Positions 25,077 through 33,754 of a stretch of 58,232 nucleotides of DNA are shown here, piece after piece. The stretch is from an uncultured Pelagibacteraceae bacterium (GTDB taxonomy: Bacteria > Pseudomonadota > Alphaproteobacteria > Pelagibacterales > Pelagibacteraceae). Location: positions 1 to 58,232 of the forward strand of contig CACOLY010000007.1 in NCBI GenBank assembly GCA_902628195.1, in the 5' to 3' direction. Positions within the stretch are counted from its first letter, which is position 1, and every line of letters begins with the position of its first letter. The notes beneath the pieces are model-generated. The model saw only the letters and a program-made list of their open reading frames with translations. It was not told where the DNA came from and ran no database searches. The position numbers were made by a program, and so were the translations under genes.

Positions 25077-25753
25077 TAATTTTTAATTTTGTAATCAGAT
25101 TGAAAATAAACAAATTTTCTTTTAGATTTTCTCAATACATTTCCAGTCGCATCTGTTTTAGCAGTTCCATCTGCATTTTTTATTATATTTCCACTATTAA
25201 TTTTTACTTCTAATCTACCAATATACATAGGCTCATCAAAAATATCATCGTTTTGTACCTCGCAACCATCCCATCTACACATTTTAAAAACTTTTAATTT
25301 TTTTGTTTCGGTATTATTTTTACATTTTAAAAATCTTCCTTTAGTAAAAACTGCTTCCCATTTATTTACTTTATTTTGTGGAGCATTATCTTTTTGTTCT
25401 TTATAGATATCTTTTTTTGCTTCCTCTTTAGCTGGGTCAATAGTGCCATCTGAAGTGTCTACACATTCTCCAGCTGACCAATCATTATTAGCCAAATGTT
25501 CAGAAAATTTAGGATTTGCTGTGGTAGGCGCCTTCATATCTTCTGCTTTTTTTCCATAAAATGTATTTCGATTGCCTATTACATCTTCGACTATCATAGT
25601 GGTCATAAAATTTACTTTTGTTCTCTCACCCGAATTATCAATTGATTGAACAGAAAAGTTAGTCATTTGCAAAATCGCAATAAATCCTATACCAACAATA
25701 GCGGTCGATACTAAGGCTTCTAAAATTGAAAGACCTGAATTTTTATTATTCAT
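25076..25753 (-). CDS. pilV: Minor pilin PilV
   Basis: A 225-residue prepilin starting at the ATG at 25753: MNNKNSG/LSILEALVSTAIVGIGFIAIL, with Glu at mature position 5. The frame is open for another 59 codons upstream, but that stretch lies inside the preceding minor pilin gene and would bury the prepilin leader, so I reject it; an ATG at 25771 is the only serious alternative. The head carries several cysteines (GECVD, LKCKN, MCRWDGCEV). Part of the tip-initiation complex. Confidence 0.85.
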   Translation of the reverse strand: MNNKNSGLSILEALVSTAIVGIGFIAILQMTNFSVQSIDNSGERTKVNFMTTMIVEDVIGNRNTFYGKKAEDMKAPTTANPKFSEHLANNDWSAGECVDTSDGTIDPAKEEAKKDIYKEQKDNAPQNKVNKWEAVFTKGRFLKCKNNTETKKLKVFKMCRWDGCEVQNDDIFDEPMYIGRLEVKINSGNIIKNADGTAKTDATGNVLRKSKRKFVYFQSDYKIKN

Positions 25754-25760
25754 TTTAATT

Positions 25761-26543
25761 TTACAATTCATTCCATTCTCCAGACACTTCGTCTTCGTCG
25801 TCGTTTTTAGGATCGAATTTAAACTTCGATAATGATATATTACCAAATCTTGACCATTTAATACTATATAAATATTTATTATTTTTTTCTGGCATACCAC
25901 CTGATACATCGCAATTAGTTTGACCTTCATATGCTTCAGCTAAACAGAGAAATAGATAATAATCAGGTACATCATTCGTACCCGAGGCTAATTGTTCCTT
26001 AGCTGAAAACCACGTTTCATTTTTACCAAAGCAAACGGCACCAATAGACGATATTCCACTCCCCCCATCCCAATTGGTCAAAATATTTTCAAAACTTTTT
26101 TGTCTTACTTCAATTTTTTTAGTACCTGTACTTGGGTCATCATCCCAATAATTTGTATCTTCAATATTACACCTACCATTATCATTACGAAAATCGTCAT
26201 TAGTATTAAGCTTGTTACCTAATGTGGTTGCTGTCATGCCTTTTGAAGTCACGACAATGCCATTTTGTGTTACTTCATCTTCATCAACTTCAGCAGAAGC
26301 AGCGTCCTCACCACCTCCAGCCTTTACATGAACTTGAACAAACGCGTATTGTCCTCTTGAAACTTGAGCATTAATTCCTTCAATAAGAGATTTTATTTCA
26401 TAAACTGCACCTCTAACCTCACGATCTTTTCTCCATTCGCTAAATTGAGGATAACCAATCGCAGAAACTATTCCTATTAAAGTTACAACAACAATAAGTT
26501 CTAATAGTGTAAACCCTTTAATTTTCTCGTCCCGCACTTGCAT
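25761..26543 (-). CDS. Minor pilin of FimT/FimU (GspH) type
   Basis: A 260-residue prepilin with leader MQVRDEKIKG/FTLLELIVVVTLIGIVSAIGYPQFSEWRKD. The helix and the following segment (REVRGAVYEIKSLIEGINAQVSRGQYAF) match FimT/FimU/GspH. It is longer than usual (about 160-170 residues), with an acidic Gly/Ala/Glu stretch (GGGEDAASAEVDEDE) inserted after the helix. There is no other start before the leader, so it overlaps the end of pilT by 26 bases. FimT proteins can bind DNA during uptake, FimU primes pili; sequence does not decide between them. Confidence 0.82.
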   Translation of the reverse strand: MQVRDEKIKGFTLLELIVVVTLIGIVSAIGYPQFSEWRKDREVRGAVYEIKSLIEGINAQVSRGQYAFVQVHVKAGGGEDAASAEVDEDEVTQNGIVVTSKGMTATTLGNKLNTNDDFRNDNGRCNIEDTNYWDDDPSTGTKKIEVRQKSFENILTNWDGGSGISSIGAVCFGKNETWFSAKEQLASGTNDVPDYYLFLCLAEAYEGQTNCDVSGGMPEKNNKYLYSIKWSRFGNISLSKFKFDPKNDDEDEVSGEWNEL

Positions 26544-27531
26544 CTATTTTTCCTGCTTTTACTAGTTCTTCTAAAGATTTGGTCATTGTAATCATACCAT
26601 CTTTTACAGCAGTTTGCATGATGCTTGGAATTTGATGAATTTTAGATTCTCTGATTAAGTTTTGAATTGGAGCTGTACACTTCATCACTTCGAAAGCACC
26701 ACAACGGCCTTGACCATCTTTAGTTTTAAGAAGTCTTTGAGTTACTACCATTTTCAAAGAAGTAGAAATTTGAGCTCTGATTTGAGCTTGTTGTTCAGGT
26801 GGGAAGACATCTATAATTCTATTAATTGTACTAGGAGCACCACTTGTGTGTAAAGTTCCAAATACTAAGTGTCCAGTTTCAGCAGCAGTTAAAGCTAGTG
26901 AAACCGTTTCCAAATCTCTCATCTCTCCAACTAAAATTACATCTGGATCTTCTCGAAGAGCTGCTTTTAAAGCTGTTGCAAAAGTTTGAGTTTGCTTACC
27001 AACTTCTCTGTGTGAAACAATACTCTTTTGATCTTTGTGGATAAATTCTACTGGATCTTCAACTGTAATAATGTTTGATGTTCTTGTTTTATTTATTTCG
27101 TTTACGATTGCTGCAAGTGTTGTTGACTTTCCTGATCCTGTTGGTCCAGTCACCAAAACTAATCCTTTATGCATATCTATAATATCGTAAAGCACAGGCG
27201 GTAAATCAAATTGATCCATAGTTGGTATTACACTTTCAACTCTTCTTAATACTGCGGCAGGTCCGTGAATTGTTTTATAAAAATTAGCTCTAAATCTTAA
27301 ACCACTCAAAGTTACTGATGAATCGAGTTCATGAGTTTCATTAAATCTTTTCATCTCGACTTCGTTACAATTAGTAGAAAGTAAATCTTGAAGATCTTGA
27401 GCTTTAACAACCACTTCAGGAATTTTATGTATCTCACCTGTCTGTCTGTAAGCTAATGGCCATCCGCTTCTGATATGAAAATCTGAAATTTTTTTATTAT
27501 TTTTTGCTAATTCTTCTAATTTTTCAAACAT
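26518..27531 (-). CDS. pilT: Pilus retraction ATPase PilT
   Basis: A 337-residue secretion ATPase, typical PilT length and without PilB's N-terminal domain or tetracysteine. Walker A GPTGSGKSTT is at 129-138; the Asp box (ITVEDPVEFIH), Walker B (DPDVILVGEMRD) and His box (TGHLVFGTLHTSGA) follow. The C-terminal PilT motif is present as APIQNLIRESK (family AIRNLIRE). It drives pilus retraction, needed for twitching and DNA uptake. First gene of the minor-pilin/pilY1 unit, with its own candidate promoter. Confidence 0.93.
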   Translation of the reverse strand: MFEKLEELAKNNKKISDFHIRSGWPLAYRQTGEIHKIPEVVVKAQDLQDLLSTNCNEVEMKRFNETHELDSSVTLSGLRFRANFYKTIHGPAAVLRRVESVIPTMDQFDLPPVLYDIIDMHKGLVLVTGPTGSGKSTTLAAIVNEINKTRTSNIITVEDPVEFIHKDQKSIVSHREVGKQTQTFATALKAALREDPDVILVGEMRDLETVSLALTAAETGHLVFGTLHTSGAPSTINRIIDVFPPEQQAQIRAQISTSLKMVVTQRLLKTKDGQGRCGAFEVMKCTAPIQNLIRESKIHQIPSIMQTAVKDGMITMTKSLEELVKAGKIDASAGREN

Positions 27532-27566
27532 AATTATTTTTATCTAGAAATTTATTTAAAGACAAG

Positions 27567-27595
27567 ATTATACTTTTTTATAGTTTCCCAAAGAA
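27567..27595 (-). promoter_or_regulatory. Candidate pilT promoter
   Basis: Minus-strand TTCTTT (27595-27590) and a perfect TATAAT (27572-27567) are 17 bases apart. The predicted start lies about 29 bases before the pilT ATG. The -35 box is weak. None of the TTGTGTTAGA elements is seen here, so this unit may not share control with pilMN. Confidence 0.4.
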
Positions 27596-27693
27596 CTTTA
27601 TTGCTCAATATGGTTAAAAAAATCGAGAGTTTTTGATCATTTTTAGACAATTAGGATGATGAAATTTTAAAAAAATCTATGTAAAAAACCCTA

Positions 27694-29952
27694 ATGTCTT
27701 TCTTAAAAAAAATACTCATTATATTTCTCTTTTTAATACCATTTTCAAATTCATTTGCTGCAACGATAACTAAAATAGACGATCAAGTTTTTCAAGATGC
27801 CACTGACGCAGACGAAAATCATGATAATATGGGAGGTCCTGAATTTAATAATGATGGAACCAAAATGTTTGTGAGTTATCAGAACAACGCTTCTTCTGGT
27901 GCTGGAGGAGTTGATGATTTTATAGCTGAGTACACCCTTTCTACACCTTTTGATATTTCAACAGCTACTTATGCTGGAGATAGTGAAAGATGCAATACGT
28001 CTGATCCAGATCATGATGGTACTGTTGCTGGAGACAATGCAACAACAGAGACCATAATTGCATTCAAATTCAGTGATGATGGAAAAAAAATATTTACAGC
28101 TCAAAGAGGTATGAATAGAAGTCCAGGAAATTCTTTTGTAAACCGATATGATTTAACAACTCCGTTTGATGTTTCAACTTGTACATACGTTTCAGATGTG
28201 GATGTTGATACTGAAGCATTACAAAATGGAACTAATGCTGGTGATAGATTAAGCACAAACGATAGAAATAACTTACAAGGTATAGAAATAACAAATGATG
28301 GTACAAAAATGTTTGTGACTATAAATGATGGAAATTCTAGTAAAAATTACGCAAATATTAAACAATATAATTTTGGAACACCTTATGATTTAAGTACAAT
28401 CACTCTTGCATCAACTGCAATAATTTTAGACAATAATAATCCCTTTGGTATGGTATTCAGTGAAGATGGAAAAAAGCTATTTCAATCTTTCAGAGATAAT
28501 GGAGTAGTAGTGCAATATTCGCTTGATAATGCTTTTGATCTGTCTTCATCTACTAAAGATGGTGAGTTCGATTTATCATCTCTTGATGAAGATCTAAATG
28601 ATTTGATTGGTATTACATTTAGCTCTACAGGTTTAAAAATATTTGCAGCAAACAGAATTACTGAGACGGTATTTGAATATAGTTTAGCTTGTGCTTTTAC
28701 ACTTGTTGCAGGTAGTTGTAGCTCTATTACAGAAAATAAAGATAGAACTGGAATGGCATTAGCTCAAATAGAAATTGCTAAAAGAACTATTGATCATTCA
28801 ACAGACACTGCATTGAACCGGTTAAAGTGGATAAGAAGAAATAAAGATAAACAAAATTTAACTAATTTAAATATTGATTTTAATTTTACCAATCAAAGAT
28901 TGGCTTCTTTAACTGAAGTGGTTAAAGCATCAGCTGCTAAAAAGAAAACAGAAGATAAAGAAAAAGATATATTTTATTGGAGTGAGGGAAGTATTGCTAT
29001 TGGAAGAATTGGGGATACGAGTATTTCATCTACCAAAAAAATTGATACAGATGCAATTACATTTGGAGCAGATAAATTTACGAATAACAATGGTATAAAA
29101 GGTTTAGCTTTTAGAATTGGCAGAAACAATGTTGATGTAGGAACTGCTGGAAGTAATTTAGATACTGATACATATAATATTACTTATTATAAAACCTCTC
29201 CAATAAAAAATGATACCAAATTTCTAGATACTATTATTGGTTTTGGGAGATTAGACTCTGATTTGTTAACTGTTGCAGACGGGCAAAATTTAACAGCAGA
29301 TAGAATAGGAAACCAATTATATGGCACAATTAGAATTAAAAATGAGATAAAAAAAGATAATTTAATATTTATTCCATCGGGAAGATTTGATATTGGCCAT
29401 ACTATTTTAGATGATTATAAAGAGTCTGGTATAGGTGCAATAGACGTAGATAAACAGCACATTAGATCTAAAAAAATGAGAGCGGGATTTGCAGCAGTAC
29501 AAGATTTATCAAATGATAAGTATGCAATAAAAAGGCATGGTAAATTAGAATATGTTGCTAACATCGACCGTGCATCCAGTTTTAAATACACTTATGTGGA
29601 TGATGGAAGTGTGAATTTCAATGATGCGTTACATTCAGGAGCTTTACACAACATAAACAGTGAAATCGGTATTGATATAGTTTTACCAAATAGCTTTAGT
29701 ATTTTTTTAATCTATGAACGTAATCAAGCATTAGGCTTAGGACACACTGATAAAATTCACATTGCAATTGGATATTTGCCTAATAAGGAAACAAACTTTG
29801 CCTTTTCAATAGATGGATCTGATAATTTTAAATCTAATTATGTATTAAGTAAAAATATCAATGATTACATAATTGATTTTAAATTAACTAATGATTTATT
29901 TAAACCTAAAGAATATGATGAAGCATCTTTTAATTTAATTAGAAATTTCTGA
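27694..29952 (+). CDS. Beta-propeller surface protein with barrel-like C-terminal half
   Basis: A 752-residue exported protein (signal peptide ending SNSFAA). Residues about 25-345 hold some five repeats of about 60 residues, each with a blade-like N(D)GTKMFV-type strand and an (S/T)TPFD(I/V)STAT turn. A hinge follows (ALNRLKWIRRNKDKQNLTNL, near residue 370). The C-terminal half (about 420-752) alternates like an outer-membrane barrel and ends in Phe (LIRNF), so it may autotransport the propeller. A clear paralogue is at 51275-53431. No enzyme motif seen. It is divergent from pilT, 162 bases away, and converges on the next gene with no gap. Ligand unknown. Confidence 0.72.
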   Translation: MSFLKKILIIFLFLIPFSNSFAATITKIDDQVFQDATDADENHDNMGGPEFNNDGTKMFVSYQNNASSGAGGVDDFIAEYTLSTPFDISTATYAGDSERCNTSDPDHDGTVAGDNATTETIIAFKFSDDGKKIFTAQRGMNRSPGNSFVNRYDLTTPFDVSTCTYVSDVDVDTEALQNGTNAGDRLSTNDRNNLQGIEITNDGTKMFVTINDGNSSKNYANIKQYNFGTPYDLSTITLASTAIILDNNNPFGMVFSEDGKKLFQSFRDNGVVVQYSLDNAFDLSSSTKDGEFDLSSLDEDLNDLIGITFSSTGLKIFAANRITETVFEYSLACAFTLVAGSCSSITENKDRTGMALAQIEIAKRTIDHSTDTALNRLKWIRRNKDKQNLTNLNIDFNFTNQRLASLTEVVKASAAKKKTEDKEKDIFYWSEGSIAIGRIGDTSISSTKKIDTDAITFGADKFTNNNGIKGLAFRIGRNNVDVGTAGSNLDTDTYNITYYKTSPIKNDTKFLDTIIGFGRLDSDLLTVADGQNLTADRIGNQLYGTIRIKNEIKKDNLIFIPSGRFDIGHTILDDYKESGIGAIDVDKQHIRSKKMRAGFAAVQDLSNDKYAIKRHGKLEYVANIDRASSFKYTYVDDGSVNFNDALHSGALHNINSEIGIDIVLPNSFSIFLIYERNQALGLGHTDKIHIAIGYLPNKETNFAFSIDGSDNFKSNYVLSKNINDYIIDFKLTNDLFKPKEYDEASFNLIRNF

Positions 29953-30294
29953 TTAAAAGAATAGATAATAAACTACCCAGGCAATAAGAGTATATTCAAA
30001 AAAAGATTTAGTTATTTGAAGATTTTTTTCAGTAAACTTTGAGATCAAAAACTTTTTTGAAAAATGAAAACCTATATGGACAGTTATTATTCCAGCAATA
30101 ATACCAATAATTGTGTACTGAATTGAGAAATTTTTATATCCAAAATAACAAGCTGCAAATAATGTTATCCAAGAAACATTAGATATAAATACTTTAAATA
30201 TTAAACCAGCTTTTTTACTAAAAACAGATTGTGTCTTGATAATTGAATATGCCCAAATTATACCAATTAAAAAACTAATATATTTTAAAATCAT
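29953..30294 (-). CDS. Four-helix membrane protein, unknown
   Basis: A 113-residue hydrophobic protein with about four membrane segments (2-15, 30-52, 55-75, 95-113) and basic loops (FHFSKKFLISKF). No family recognised. It overlaps the upstream 114-residue gene by 4 bases and is the last member of the seven-gene minus-strand unit that starts with the DadA-like gene. Real-gene status rests on the overlap, its length and the compact setting. Confidence 0.6.
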   Translation of the reverse strand: MILKYISFLIGIIWAYSIIKTQSVFSKKAGLIFKVFISNVSWITLFAACYFGYKNFSIQYTIIGIIAGIITVHIGFHFSKKFLISKFTEKNLQITKSFFEYTLIAWVVYYLFF

Positions 30295-30635
30295 TCGATA
30301 ACTTCAATTTCATTAATAATCCTAACAATCTTTCCACCTTTAAGCACTGCATTCACTTGTGCACATTCGTAGTAAGCAAAAGAAGTTTCCTCAGCTATTT
30401 GCTTCATCTCTAAACATTTGGATTTGCTTGAAGTAAGTAAATGTTCTTTTAATTCTAAAGGATCACCCAGGTACATCATCAGGCCAATAACTTCACCTTT
30501 TTTTTCAAAATCAGACATTTCCTCAATTTCAACTAATCTATCCCCTACACCAATTTCAAAATCTCTGAATGCTTCATAGCCTTTGTAAATTATAAAAACT
30601 AAAACTAAATAAAAAACGATTTTTATTTTGCTCAT
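30291..30635 (-). CDS. Small anchored protein of unknown function
   Basis: A 114-residue protein with one N-terminal hydrophobic helix (about 4-20), probably an anchor or signal, then an acidic mature region with two cysteines (SKCLEM and YECAQV) about 18 residues apart that may form a disulphide. No domain recognised. It starts 7 bases after the msrB stop and overlaps the next gene by 4 bases. If the Cys pair is oxidised in the periplasm, the neighbouring methionine sulphoxide reductase hints at a redox theme, but this is speculation. Confidence 0.6.
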   Translation of the reverse strand: MSKIKIVFYLVLVFIIYKGYEAFRDFEIGVGDRLVEIEEMSDFEKKGEVIGLMMYLGDPLELKEHLLTSSKSKCLEMKQIAEETSFAYYECAQVNAVLKGGKIVRIINEIEVIE

Positions 30636-30642
30636 AAAGTTT

Positions 30643-31014
30643 TTATTTAACCTCTTTAAATACTAAACATACACCATTATTACAGTATCTTTTACCTGTT
30701 GGCTCTGGTCCATCGTCAAATATATGTCCATGATGGGCGTTACAATTTTTACAATGATATTCTGTTCTTGGATAACCTAACAAATGATCTGTCTTTGTCT
30801 CAAAAACATCTGGTAGAGATTGATAAAATGATGGCCAACCTGATCCACTTTCATATTTAGTTTTTGAGTCAAATAATTTTATCCCACAATTCGCACAATG
30901 ATAACTTCCTTCTCTTTTTTCGTAATTTAATTCACTAGTGCCAGGAGGTTCTGTTCCCTCCTCAAACATAATTAATTTTTGTTCTGCAGTAAGATTTTGG
31001 TTTTTTTTGCTCAT
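30643..31014 (-). CDS. msrB: Peptide-methionine (R)-S-oxide reductase MsrB
   Basis: A 123-residue SelR-domain protein. Zinc ligands are the pairs CANC and CKNC, and the catalytic site is RYCNNGVCLVF, the family's RYC(I/V)N-type motif. Other landmarks are GSGWPSFYQSL and HHGHIFDDGPEPTGKRYC. It reduces methionine-R-sulphoxide in proteins using thioredoxin. I start it at the ATG at 31014 (MSKKNQNLTAEQ); the frame continues 32 codons upstream but that part overlaps the deacetylase gene and is unlike MsrB. It follows that gene by 4 bases. Confidence 0.93.
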   Translation of the reverse strand: MSKKNQNLTAEQKLIMFEEGTEPPGTSELNYEKREGSYHCANCGIKLFDSKTKYESGSGWPSFYQSLPDVFETKTDHLLGYPRTEYHCKNCNAHHGHIFDDGPEPTGKRYCNNGVCLVFKEVK

Positions 31015-31018
31015 TAAA

Positions 31019-31912
31019 TTATAATAATTTAGAACATGATTGATGTAAATATGAGTGTAATTCAACAAGTTTATTAAAATCTTTATTGTATCCACCACCC
31101 AAAACTCCACAAAGAGGAATTCCTTTTGAAAAAAAGTTTTCTGTTACAATTTCATCTCTTTTTCTAACACCCTCATCTGAAATTTTTAATTTACCTAAAC
31201 GATCGTTAAAATGAATATCGACACCTGCAATATAAAAAACATAATCAAAATTTTCCTCATTCAATTGATTTAAATAAAATTTGAGTAGTTCAATATATTG
31301 ATGATCTTCCATATTGTCCTCAAGCTCTACATCAAGATCACTGATAGATTTTTTTGCAGGATAATTCGATTTTGAATGCATACTAAAAGTAAATACATTT
31401 CTATTATCTTTAAAAATATCTGCACTGCCATTGCCTTGGTGGACATCTAAATCTACAATCAAAATTCTTCCTGCCAAACCGCGATCAAGTAAATATTGAG
31501 CTGCAACAGCTACATCATTAAAAACACAATAACCTGCACCACTCTCAAAGTTAGCATGATGACTTCCACCAGCTGTATTACACGCCACACCATTTGTAAT
31601 TGCAAGTTTTGCAGCTAATACAGTACCTCCGGTAGCTACTAAAGATCTTTGAACAACACTATCAACTAATGGAAAGCCTATCTTTTTAATAATATTTGCA
31701 TCAAGTGTTTTGTTTTTTACATTCTTAATATAATTTGCTGAATGAACTCTTTTCAAAGTTTCTTCAGAACAAGGATAAGGTGTATGAAATTTTTTTACTA
31801 TTTTATTTTTAATCAAATAGTCAGCGAGTTCACCAAATTTTTTAATAGGAAATTTATGATCATCACCAATTTTTGCAAAATAATCTTTATGGTTAACTAC
31901 AGATAAATCCAT
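31019..31912 (-). CDS. Histone-deacetylase-fold deacetylase, class IV-like
   Basis: A 297-residue zinc hydrolase of the arginase/HDAC superfamily. Catalytic features are complete: the His pair in GGSHHANFESGAGYCVFND, the metal ligands in VDLDVHQGNGSADIF, and AGVDIHFNDRLGKLKIS with the third Asp. The stretch NYPAKKSISDLDVEL resembles bacterial class IV (HDAC11-like) proteins more than acetoin-utilisation AcuC. Likely substrates are acetylated or acylated small amines or lysines; the family does not settle this. It sits between the D-2-hydroxyacid dehydrogenase (2 bases) and msrB (4 bases). Confidence 0.87.
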   Translation of the reverse strand: MDLSVVNHKDYFAKIGDDHKFPIKKFGELADYLIKNKIVKKFHTPYPCSEETLKRVHSANYIKNVKNKTLDANIIKKIGFPLVDSVVQRSLVATGGTVLAAKLAITNGVACNTAGGSHHANFESGAGYCVFNDVAVAAQYLLDRGLAGRILIVDLDVHQGNGSADIFKDNRNVFTFSMHSKSNYPAKKSISDLDVELEDNMEDHQYIELLKFYLNQLNEENFDYVFYIAGVDIHFNDRLGKLKISDEGVRKRDEIVTENFFSKGIPLCGVLGGGYNKDFNKLVELHSYLHQSCSKLL

Positions 31913-31914
31913 CT

Positions 31915-32865
31915 TTACTCAATAATACGAATTGGTTTTCCATTAACGCATGCCTCTAAAGATTCAATCATTTGGTTATAAAATATATTATAATTTTCTG
32001 CTGTTACATATCCTATGTGTGGAGTAAGGAGTGCATTGGGTAAAAACCTTAACTTATTGTTTTCTGGCAAAGGTTCTTTTTCAAATACATCTAGACCAGC
32101 ACCTGCTATTTCATTAGTTGATAAAGCTATAATTAAATCATCCTCATTCACTATTGGACCTCTTGAAGTGTTAATTAAAAAAGCTGATTTCTTCATTTTA
32201 TCTAATTCTTTTATTGTAATGCAATCTTTATATCTCTCACCTCCCTGAACATGGATAGATAAGAAATCTGAATTCGTAATCAAATCTTCTTTACTACTTG
32301 GTAAAACATCTAGTTCTTTACACTTGTCTAAATCTAAATTTTCACTCCAAGCCATGACTTGCATACCAAATGCTTTACCAATTTTAGCAACTTGTGAACC
32401 AACTCTGCCTAAACCAATTAAGCCTAAAATTTTTCCTTTCAACTCTACACCAACAGTCGTTTGCCAATAACCTTGATACATATTGTCAATTTCCTCTTTT
32501 AAATTTCTGGCTAATCCTAATATTAAAGCCCAAGTTAATTCTGGTGTTGGGTGTATATTTATTTCAGTGCCACTAACTATAATTTTTCTTTTTTTTGCAG
32601 CTTCTAAATCTATTGCTTTATTTTTAGTTCCACTTGTAATTATAAATTTCAATTTAGATAAATTATCAATAATATTTTTGGTCATTGGTGTTCTTTCTCG
32701 CATTATAAGTAAAGCTTCAAAATCAGCTAATTGTTCAAGGGTATCAGCCTCATCAATAAAAGGTTCACTGAAAATTTTGAACTCATACTTTCCAGATAAT
32801 TTTTCTAAATTAACAAATTGCTGAGAAACATTCTGGTAATCGTCTAAGATAGCAACTTTAAGCAT
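31915..32865 (-). CDS. D-isomer-specific 2-hydroxyacid dehydrogenase
   Basis: A 316-residue NAD-dependent dehydrogenase. The Rossmann glycine motif is GLIGLGRVGSQVAK, the substrate Arg lies in LINTSRGPIVNEDDL, and the catalytic His in LLTPHIGYVTAENY, with Glu in VFEKEPLP between them. It interconverts 2-oxoacids and D-2-hydroxyacids; the exact substrate (glyoxylate, hydroxypyruvate, 3-phosphoglycerate or other) is not readable. Lacks the ACT domain of SerA. Its start overlaps the end of the EamA transporter gene by 8 bases. Confidence 0.88.
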   Translation of the reverse strand: MLKVAILDDYQNVSQQFVNLEKLSGKYEFKIFSEPFIDEADTLEQLADFEALLIMRERTPMTKNIIDNLSKLKFIITSGTKNKAIDLEAAKKRKIIVSGTEINIHPTPELTWALILGLARNLKEEIDNMYQGYWQTTVGVELKGKILGLIGLGRVGSQVAKIGKAFGMQVMAWSENLDLDKCKELDVLPSSKEDLITNSDFLSIHVQGGERYKDCITIKELDKMKKSAFLINTSRGPIVNEDDLIIALSTNEIAGAGLDVFEKEPLPENNKLRFLPNALLTPHIGYVTAENYNIFYNQMIESLEACVNGKPIRIIE

Positions 32866-33751
32866 TTTTGATTTCCTTATTTGATAAAAATAAACCTAAT
32901 ATAATTAAAATTGCACCAATCAAATGAAAAAATTGAAATTGCTCACCATATAAAACTATAGCCATTATAGAGCTAAACAAAGGTATTAGTGATAATGAAA
33001 TTCCTGCACGATTTGCACCAATTATAGAAACTGCTCCAGCCCAACAATAGTAAGACCCTATACTTGGAAAAAGAGCTAAAAATATTAAAGTATAAACTAA
33101 ATTAATATCAAAGTTAATTATTTGTCCATTTGAGAACTCATATAAAAATTGCGGAAAAACACTAATCAAACCGAACGTGCAAATAACATGTACCAGGGTT
33201 AATAAGGGAAGAGTAAATTGTTTTTTCTTTAAAAGGGTTGAGTAAATCCCCCAAGTAAGAACACCTCCAATCATAATTAAATCACCCTTGTTAAAATTTA
33301 ACGAGATTAAAATATCTAGTTTTAATTTTGTGATTATTGCTAGAATTCCACAGGCTGAAATTATAAGACCCAAAATTTGAAATTTATTAGTCTTTTCAAT
33401 CTTAAATAAAAAACAAAGTAAAATTATTATTGCTGGGATAGCAGTATTAAAAAGAGATGCATTGATTACTTGAGTGTGAATTAAAGATAAATATGTAAAG
33501 GAATTAAATAGACCTACACTTGTTAATCCTAAAAAAAATAACAAAGGTAGATTATTGGAAATCGTATCCTTATATTTAATTATTTCTTTATAAGTAAAGG
33601 GTAATAAAATAATCCAAACAAGTGACCAACGATAAAATACTAAAGATAAAGGAGGTATGTCAGTCAAAAAAGCATACTTTCCTATCATGAAATTTCCAGC
33701 CCAAAATAGGGAAGCGCACACGAGCATTATATATGCTTTGATGTTTTTCAT
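32858..33751 (-). CDS. EamA/DMT-family permease
   Basis: A 297-residue membrane protein with ten predicted helices in two EamA halves (about 5-140 and 155-290). Typical segments are FWAGNFMIGKYAF near the start and ASLFNTAIPAIIILL in the first half; the second half has AGAVSIIGANRAGISLSLIPLFSSI. Members usually export or import amino acids or other metabolites. The gene is 3 bases after the DadA-like gene and overlaps the hydroxyacid dehydrogenase gene, so it may move a substrate or product of those enzymes. Confidence 0.88.
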   Translation of the reverse strand: MKNIKAYIMLVCASLFWAGNFMIGKYAFLTDIPPLSLVFYRWSLVWIILLPFTYKEIIKYKDTISNNLPLLFFLGLTSVGLFNSFTYLSLIHTQVINASLFNTAIPAIIILLCFLFKIEKTNKFQILGLIISACGILAIITKLKLDILISLNFNKGDLIMIGGVLTWGIYSTLLKKKQFTLPLLTLVHVICTFGLISVFPQFLYEFSNGQIINFDINLVYTLIFLALFPSIGSYYCWAGAVSIIGANRAGISLSLIPLFSSIMAIVLYGEQFQFFHLIGAILIILGLFLSNKEIKNA

Positions 33752-33754
33752 TTA

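Noticed and set aside
25754-25930. N-terminal extension of the PilV frame upstream of 25753
   Set aside because: It lies within the preceding minor pilin gene, has no membrane or signal features, and would bury the prepilin leader. The prepilin start at 25753 explains the sequence.
31015-31110. Upstream 32-codon extension of msrB
   Set aside because: It overlaps the deacetylase coding end in another frame and does not resemble MsrB; the ATG at 31014 gives the normal length.
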